Source: Pragia fontium DSM 5563 = ATCC 49100 (lineage in GTDB: Bacteria > Pseudomonadota > Gammaproteobacteria > Enterobacterales > Enterobacteriaceae). From it: DNA of 64,000 nt. The stretch spans positions 124,001 through 188,000 of the forward strand of contig NZ_FOLW01000001.1 in the NCBI RefSeq assembly GCF_900112475.1, read 5' to 3'. The position numbers were made by a program, and so were the translations under genes. Under the pieces are notes generated by a model. That model had not been told where the DNA came from. It saw only the letters and a list, made by a program, of their open reading frames with translations, and did not search any database. Below, one piece after another: positions 59,455 to 64,000 of the stretch (its first letter is position 1; every line of letters begins with the position of its first letter).

Positions 59455-60147
59455 TTAAACTCCTTGTTTTGAACTATCTGGTGATGTTTTGCCGTTAGGG
59501 CCGAACTGACTGACGTTATAGAAAGGAACTTCTCCCAGTCCTGAAACGTTAACCAATGCAGAACCACCCTCAAGCGGAATACGTACGTTGTTAACCGTAC
59601 CGGCAACTTCCAGCGGAACTTTCTTTTCCCCTACGTCAGTGACAACGCTCAGAGAATATTCGCCCGGGGCCAGACCCAGCTCTTTCGGATCAATGGTGAA
59701 CTCAACCTGTCCTGAAGCCTGTTTCCCCAGTTCAACTTTGCGTTCCACTCCGGCTGAATCTTTAACAATAATGTTAACCGTATTAGCACTCTGCCCTAGC
59801 GTGATACGTCCGTTAATCGGCTGATCTTCCAACTGAACTTTGTCGGTCTGCACCATAACGGATTGCCCTACCAGACCGGCGGTAGACAACACCTGAAGGT
59901 TATCCATCAGGACTGAATTGTTCTTCATCAATTGAGACATAGTCTCCATTGATTGAACCTGAGTCATTTGCGCCAGTTGGCTGACATATTCAGTACCATC
60001 GGTCGGATTCAATGGATCCTGATTCTGAATTTGGGCGACTAACAGCGTCATAAACAAGCTATTCAGATCGCTACCGTCGTTCTTCTGCACGCCGGGATCG
60101 TTACCTGAACCGCTATAATTTCGTGTATTATCGACGTTGATCGACAT
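59455..60147 (-). CDS. lfgD: Lateral flagellar hook-capping protein LfgD (FlgD-like)
   Basis: LfgD caps the growing hook. The 230-residue product has the conserved N-terminal stretch SLFMTLLVAQIQNQDPLNPTDGTEY, seen here as TLLVAQIQNQDPLNP followed by VSQLAQMTQVQSME. A C-terminal immunoglobulin-like and Tudor-like region follows. Its start shares one base with the lfgC stop. Confidence 0.95.
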   Translation of the reverse strand: MSINVDNTRNYSGSGNDPGVQKNDGSDLNSLFMTLLVAQIQNQDPLNPTDGTEYVSQLAQMTQVQSMETMSQLMKNNSVLMDNLQVLSTAGLVGQSVMVQTDKVQLEDQPINGRITLGQSANTVNIIVKDSAGVERKVELGKQASGQVEFTIDPKELGLAPGEYSLSVVTDVGEKKVPLEVAGTVNNVRIPLEGGSALVNVSGLGEVPFYNVSQFGPNGKTSPDSSKQGV

Positions 60148-60572
60148 TATCCCTCTCCTAGTTTCAGCAAACTTTGCTGCATACTTTTCACGTTATTCAA
60201 GACTTCAACATTGGTTTCAAAACTACGTGATGCCGACATCATGTCGGCCATTTCTTCCACAACGCTGATGTCCGGGTAATACACATACCCTTTTTGGTTG
60301 GCCATCGGATGACCAGGCTCGTAACGTTGTACCGCCCCACCCGTTTCCACTACATCAGTGACCTGAACGCTGGCACCCGCAGATGCCCGGTTAGCCATTA
60401 ATTCACTGCTTTGGTAAATGGCAGAAAATACCGGACGGCGCGCTTTATAAACTGCACCTTCAGATGCAGCGGGTGATTCGGCGTTGGCCAAGTTACTGGC
60501 AATGGTATTAAGACGAATAGTCTGAGCCGTCATGGCCGAGCCGGATACTCGATAAATCGAGGAAAAGGACAT
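60147..60572 (-). CDS. lfgC: Lateral flagellar proximal rod protein LfgC (FlgC-like)
   Basis: LfgC is a proximal rod protein. The 141-residue product begins with IYRVSGSAMTAQTIRLNTIASNLANAESP in parts (IRLNTIASNLANAESP). It ends with the motif VVEEMADMMSASRSFETNVEVLN, typical of FlgC. Two bases separate it from lfgB. Confidence 0.95.
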   Translation of the reverse strand: MSFSSIYRVSGSAMTAQTIRLNTIASNLANAESPAASEGAVYKARRPVFSAIYQSSELMANRASAGASVQVTDVVETGGAVQRYEPGHPMANQKGYVYYPDISVVEEMADMMSASRSFETNVEVLNNVKSMQQSLLKLGEG

Positions 60573-60574
60573 CG

Positions 60575-60925
60575 TTATTTCCCTTCAATCGCTTTTTTTA
60601 ACCCACTCAATTTCATATTGAGAAAAGTTAAACTGGTTTGATAATCCAGACTGTTTTCAGAAAAAGCAGCCTGCTCAACGTTTAATGCAACCGTATTACC
60701 ATCTTTCGACGGCTGGGTCGGCACGCGATACATCGTTTCTGGCGATCGGTGCATGCCGGTTGAAAATTTTGTACGTTGCATTTCGGCCGCAAAATTTATA
60801 TCTTTAGCCTGAAAGTTGGGCGTATCCACATTGGCTAAATTCGCAGACAGCAACTCGGCCCTCGCAAGACGAAGCTGTAATGCCGACGGATGAACTCCCA
60901 ACGCTTTATCAAAACTTATACCCAT
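60575..60925 (-). CDS. lfgB: Lateral flagellar proximal rod protein LfgB (FlgB-like)
   Basis: LfgB is the first rod protein of the operon. From the ATG at 60925, preceded by AGGAAG, the product has 116 residues. It starts MGISFDKALGVHPSALQLR with LSANLANVDTPNFQAKDINF, the FlgB motif. The 22 codons before it in the same frame (from 60991) overlap the sigma54 promoter and are not coding. It heads the lfgBCDEFGHIJ operon. Confidence 0.95.
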   Translation of the reverse strand: MGISFDKALGVHPSALQLRLARAELLSANLANVDTPNFQAKDINFAAEMQRTKFSTGMHRSPETMYRVPTQPSKDGNTVALNVEQAAFSENSLDYQTSLTFLNMKLSGLKKAIEGK

Positions 60926-60975
60926 AAGAAACTTCCTGTAGATGTTATTTATTGCAACGGACAGGCATACATTAA

Positions 60976-60990
60976 GCAAAATGCGTGCCA
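60976..60990 (-). promoter_or_regulatory. Sigma54-type (-24/-12) promoter of the lfgB operon
   Basis: Minus-strand TGGCACG, four bases, TTGC then T, an exact match to the RpoN consensus. It lies about 50 bases before the lfgB start, between the divergent lfgB and lfgA genes. Activation by the Flag-2 regulator LafK is expected from known systems; lafK is not in this window. Confidence 0.85.
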
Positions 60991-61021
60991 CATTTTTAAC
61001 TGCGTGAATAGTAGGAGTTTT

Positions 61022-61843
61022 ATGGATATGCCATCATTAAAGGGGAAGGCCTGCTTCCTCCCTAAAAGGAAGAAAGCAGACAGCGCAAACCGCTTCCTGT
61101 TTTCCACTTTTATCACCTTCAGTCTGGTGCTATATATTGTCGCTATGGCTTCATCCGCCAGCGCCGCACCATCATCCAACTCAGCGCGTAAACAGGTTTA
61201 CGCACTCGCGGTTGAACAAGCGGGTTCGGATATTGCTCAAATAGCCAAACGTAAAGGCTGGAAGGGATATAACAGCAAAGTTAACGTCTTCATTCCTAAC
61301 GATGTGAGTCGTAATAAAGCGTGTCGGACACCGCTCAAAGCCTCTTCACCGGCCGGTAACAAGATGGAGCTGTCGCGTCTTCGCTACGATATTCGCTGTG
61401 AAGATGGCAGTGGATGGGAAGTCGCCGTTACCGTCAAGCCTGATATTTATCTGCCTGTACTGGTGGCTAAAAACACTATCGAACGCGGAGAAAAAATTAC
61501 CGCGGGAGATATTGAGATGAAAAAGCGCAATATCAGCAGCTCACGCAATGGGTTTATTAGTAACCCTGATGAAGCGGTAGGCCTAACGGTCAAGCGCCGA
61601 ATTCGTCCCTTGCAGCCCATTATTCCTTCTCAGCTTGAACAGCCTATACTGGTTAATCGCGGTCAGCGGGTTATTATGATTGCCTCTCAAGACGGTATTG
61701 AAGCGCGTACCATGGGCGAAGCAATGAAAAATGGCCGTAAAGGCGACATGATTAAAGTCAAAAATCTTAGCAGTAAGAAAGTGGTCACCGCAGTGGTTGA
61801 TGGTATGGGCGTAGTCAGAATGCTGTATGCACCCGGGCAGTAA
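61022..61843 (+). CDS. lfgA: Lateral flagellar P-ring assembly chaperone LfgA (FlgA-like)
   Basis: LfgA is a periplasmic chaperone for P-ring formation. The 273-residue product, from the ATG at 61022 after TAGGAG, has an N-terminal signal or anchor (about 24-47, FLFSTFITFSLVLYIVAMAS). A C-terminal SAF domain follows with VLVAKNTIERGEKITAGDIE and the end KNLSSKKVVTAVVDGMGVV. The N-terminal basic head of about 20 residues before the hydrophobic stretch is long for a signal peptide. It is transcribed away from lfgB. Confidence 0.92.
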   Translation: MDMPSLKGKACFLPKRKKADSANRFLFSTFITFSLVLYIVAMASSASAAPSSNSARKQVYALAVEQAGSDIAQIAKRKGWKGYNSKVNVFIPNDVSRNKACRTPLKASSPAGNKMELSRLRYDIRCEDGSGWEVAVTVKPDIYLPVLVAKNTIERGEKITAGDIEMKKRNISSSRNGFISNPDEAVGLTVKRRIRPLQPIIPSQLEQPILVNRGQRVIMIASQDGIEARTMGEAMKNGRKGDMIKVKNLSSKKVVTAVVDGMGVVRMLYAPGQ

Positions 61844-62276
61844 TCAGAATTTTGGCCGTTTGTATCAGGTGAAAATATTATCTGATAATTTTGCATCAAA
61901 ACCATTAATCCATCAGTTTGGTGAAAAAGAGTAAAGATGGATTAAAGTTTTTAATACGGCGTGTCGCTTAACTAAAGTATGAAGGAAATCTTCCTTAAAT
62001 ATGGGGGGCTTCCACCAAATAGTTTCGATTCATATGTGCGACGCAAGGCATGCGACTAGTGATAACGACACCTAACAGGTGCGAGGACATCACCCACAGC
62101 CGAAACAAAACGTATAGTGCTTTATGCACTATGCCATGCTTAAATAATTAATAAGCGCGTTACGTTGCATATACATGAAGTGAAATTTTTCGGGTTGCCA
62201 ATGTCCAGGCAAATGTTCACAACATTTAATGCAACACGTGGTCAAAACTATGCGAAAAAACGCCAGAGGAAGAGTT
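61844..62276. other. Long structured intergenic region ahead of lfgM
   Basis: About 433 bases without a gene between lfgA and lfgM. It contains the palindrome AAGGAA-ATC-TTCCTT (61982-61996). A possible three-way-junction RNA at 62022-62106 follows, with closing stem GTTTCG/CGAAAC. Further hairpins are ATAGTGC/GCACTAT (62113-62132 region) and TTGCC/GGCAA (about 62194-62212). The lfgM promoter was not identified with confidence. The amount of pairing suggests a regulatory RNA leader or small RNA. Confidence 0.45.
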
Positions 62277-62555
62277 ATGAAAATCACCCATACTCAAATG
62301 AATCACCAGCATTTGACAACAGCGCAAAATCAAAAGGCTCAGCCGACCGCAGAAACGGCTCAGAAACGCAATGTGGCATCACAGGCTAACGAAGCGTTAT
62401 CGGAAACCGTTAAGGTAGCTCAAAAAGAGCTGGCCAGTATGCCAGAAGTTGATTTGCAGAAAGTTGCCGAGATCAAAGCCGCTATTCAGGATGGCAAAAT
62501 CAATATTGACGCGGATGAACTGGCTGCGGCAATACAAAAATATTATCGGGGATAA
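62277..62555 (+). CDS. lfgM: Anti-sigma28 factor LfgM (FlgM-like)
   Basis: LfgM would hold LafS inactive until the hook is complete and LfgM is exported. The 92-residue product from the ATG at 62277 (AGAGGA upstream) has a disordered polar N-terminal half. The helical sigma-binding C-terminus is EVDLQKVAEIKAAIQDGKINIDADELAAAI in parts (VAEIKAAIQDGKINID is the family signature). An earlier in-frame start at 62229 lacks support. It is five bases ahead of lfgN. Confidence 0.92.
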   Translation: MKITHTQMNHQHLTTAQNQKAQPTAETAQKRNVASQANEALSETVKVAQKELASMPEVDLQKVAEIKAAIQDGKINIDADELAAAIQKYYRG

Positions 62556-62560
62556 CCTAA

Positions 62561-62989
62561 GTGAAAACATTACAGGAGCAGGTGAAAGAGCTACTGTCCG
62601 AGATCCAAAGCGATCGGAAGTACTATATCAAGCTTATTCACCTGCTTAAGCAGCAACATACGATGATCATCGAACGCAAAACGGATGCGATCGACGAGCT
62701 GAATCAGCATATGACCACGATTTATAACCTGCTTGCTGAATCAACTAAAAAACGTATGGCCACTTTAAAAAACCTGTGCATCCCGCCTCATGCGGAAGGA
62801 ATGCGCTTTTTGTTTTCTCGTCTACCGGCCACCCATCATATTCAAGCCAAAGCGCTGTGGGATGATTTGGAGCTACGAGTACGAGAATGTAAAGAGCTAA
62901 ACGAGCGCAATGCCCATATCCTGACAATGCAACAGGATATTGTGAATACCATTTTAGGTCATGAACCAGATCCGATTTATCAGCGCTAA
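62561..62989 (+). CDS. lfgN: Lateral flagellar export chaperone LfgN (FlgN-like)
   Basis: FlgN-type chaperones escort the junction proteins FlgK and FlgL. The 142-residue protein is helical with long coiled-coil segments (LKQQHTMIIERKTDAIDELNQH in parts) and the family stretch WDDLELRVRECKELNERN. The start codon is GTG, five bases after lfgM. It is the last flagellar gene on this side; a strong hairpin follows. Confidence 0.9.
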   Translation: MKTLQEQVKELLSEIQSDRKYYIKLIHLLKQQHTMIIERKTDAIDELNQHMTTIYNLLAESTKKRMATLKNLCIPPHAEGMRFLFSRLPATHHIQAKALWDDLELRVRECKELNERNAHILTMQQDIVNTILGHEPDPIYQR

Positions 62990-63053
62990 TCTGATGAGGG
63001 AAAAATAGTTTCCCGATTGATAGGTCATTAAACATGTTTACCGCTACATGGCT

Positions 63054-63098
63054 AAAAAAGCTTATCGTCATTTTACTAACGATGACATAAGCTTATTT
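63054..63098. terminator. Bidirectional terminator after lfgN
   Basis: AAGCTTAT-C-GTCAT and ATGAC-ATAAGCTT form a 13-pair stem with one bulged base and a ten-base loop, flanked by A and T runs. It lies between the convergent lfgN and FidL-like genes and can serve both. Confidence 0.7.
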
Positions 63099-63133
63099 AC
63101 CGCCTCCGCCGTTCATATCTATCAGTCATCTGC

Positions 63134-63601
63134 TTAGGATTTCGCACAGTAATAGTTCGGTATGTTATTACTTTCAAAAATATAATCGCCCGTTTTAAGT
63201 CGATGGATCTTTATCTTATACCCCGTATCTTTTCGCAAGAAGAAATCCAGTACTAAAGGCCTTAATAGCTCAACCAACCGGGGATTATTATCAAACGATT
63301 CTTTTGACGAAAAGGTAAAAACGTTATTTTCATGTTGATATGAAAAATTAATTTTCCGATTAATATTGGCAGCGACCTTCCCAGACTCAGATAAATTTCC
63401 CGTCACTTCTAATTCCCCATCCCCTCCCTCGAAAGAGTAATGCAAAACAACATTCAATAAATTATTTTTATACAGCACTTGGAGGTTACTTTCGCAAGAG
63501 AAATGGTCGTTCTGATACCAATAATATGCTTTAGGTAACAACGGTGATAACACCAGCATTATCACCAGAATGAGAGTAAGAGCCTGCCGTTTAGTTATCA
63601 T
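63134..63601 (-). CDS. FidL-like putative membrane protein
   Basis: A 155-residue protein with one N-terminal membrane segment (about 6-27, QALTLILVIMLVLSPLLPKAYYW) and a periplasmic, beta-rich domain with two cysteines (SCESN and YYCAKS). Layout and the final cysteine motif recall the FidL-like family, encoded beside the membrane regulator MarT in Salmonella. Its start overlaps the end of the upstream CadC/MarT-like gene by 11 bases, so the two are translationally coupled. The assignment rests on layout and context; a close match was not recognised. Confidence 0.6.
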   Translation of the reverse strand: MITKRQALTLILVIMLVLSPLLPKAYYWYQNDHFSCESNLQVLYKNNLLNVVLHYSFEGGDGELEVTGNLSESGKVAANINRKINFSYQHENNVFTFSSKESFDNNPRLVELLRPLVLDFFLRKDTGYKIKIHRLKTGDYIFESNNIPNYYCAKS

Positions 63602-64000
63602 CTTCTGCCTTCATATAATATTTAGACTCGCAATAGACCCCGTGAGTAGAGATAGCTTTGTCACAAGTTATCACCGATACTCTTGGCGCAGTCCGATATA
63701 TTGTCAGATAAGAAAAGTGGCCAGGGGGGCAGGTTACCTTATTCTCTTGAATAAACGTGATGTAATTATTGGTGTTTTTCCCCCGGGCATAGAAAGTACA
63801 ATCGCCTATCTTATCCAGATATTGATAATCGGAAAAATATTCACCCTCACCGATATAGCTTGAGTACGACCACCAAGATAACCCGAAAAAGATGAATACC
63901 GCACAACACGTTAATAACCAAAGAAATCGCCGGCCAACAATCATATTGCTCTGAGGCAACATCGGTGATGAAACTACAGACTCTACAGTTGAAACAGGCT
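63591..64000 (-). CDS. CadC/MarT-like membrane-bound transcriptional regulator, C-terminal part
   Basis: The open frame runs without stop to the right edge of the window, so the 5' part of the gene is missing here. The visible 136 residues begin with a Ser/Val/Pro-rich linker (PVSTVESVVSSPMLPQSN). One membrane helix follows (FLWLLTCCAVFIFFGLSWW) and then a periplasmic domain of about 95 residues with four cysteines. This is the C-terminal architecture of ToxR/CadC-type regulators; the DNA-binding domain would lie beyond position 64000. An internal ATG at 63962 could instead start a 123-residue stand-alone protein, but no ribosome binding site precedes it. Confidence 0.6.
   Translation of the reverse strand, partial: PVSTVESVVSSPMLPQSNMIVGRRFLWLLTCCAVFIFFGLSWWSYSSYIGEGEYFSDYQYLDKIGDCTFYARGKNTNNYITFIQENKVTCPPGHFSYLTIYRTAPRVSVITCDKAISTHGVYCESKYYMKAEDDN

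Noticed and set aside
62000-62110. Cyclic di-GMP (GEMM-I) riboswitch ahead of lfgM
   Set aside because: GACGCAA resembles part of the GEMM consensus, but the AAACC tetraloop-receptor part and the GGGUUACC end are missing and the pairing differs.

Overview
The window is chromosomal DNA of a gamma-proteobacterium of the order Enterobacterales. The dcw (division and cell wall) cluster is collinear with that of E. coli, from mraZ to secA, and the proteins align closely with E. coli. SecM, Cra, IlvIH, LeuABCD and cytochrome b562 are also of enteric type. Moderate GC content, a DUF721 gene beside secM and a lateral (Flag-2) flagellar cluster suggest a non-Escherichia lineage such as Budviciaceae or Yersiniaceae. 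That placement is inference; no rRNA is present to test it.

Layout. (1) 1-21047: the dcw cluster, all on the minus strand except the DUF721/DciA-like gene: mraZ, rsmH, ftsL, ftsI, murE, murF, mraY, murD, ftsW, murG, murC, ddlB, ftsQ, ftsA, ftsZ, lpxC, secM and the 5' two thirds of secA. It is headed by a sigma70 promoter and a three-repeat MraZ operator. (2) 21403-28035, minus strand: cra, ilvIH, a long-chain acyl-CoA synthetase and cybC. (3) 28384-33358, plus strand: leu promoter, leucine-rich leader peptide, attenuator and leuABCD. (4) 33359-34320: a repeat island of GCGAAAGC-type palindromic elements. (5) 34321-62989: the rod, hook, filament and motor half of a lateral flagellar system (lafU, T, S, F, E, D, C, B, two lafA flagellins, lafW, lfgL to lfgB, then lfgA, lfgM and lfgN). 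A chaperone-usher fimbrial operon, a 1.4-kb AT-rich spacer and a ToxR/CadC-like regulator with a small exported partner lie inside it, between the flagellins and lafW. (6) 63134-64000, minus strand: a FidL-like membrane protein and the 3' end of a second CadC/MarT-like membrane regulator that runs off the window.

How the parts work together. The dcw genes make lipid II precursors and the divisome. ilvIH and leuABCD carry out branched-chain amino acid synthesis. The flagellar region reads as a tiered regulon: sigma54-type -24/-12 promoters precede lfgB (rod and hook operon) and lafB (cap and motor operon, including sigma28 lafS). Sigma28-type promoters precede both flagellins, and LfgM is the anti-sigma28. 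The export apparatus (lfh/lfi genes) and the sigma54 activator lafK are not in this window. No tRNA, rRNA, CRISPR array, insertion sequence or prophage was seen.
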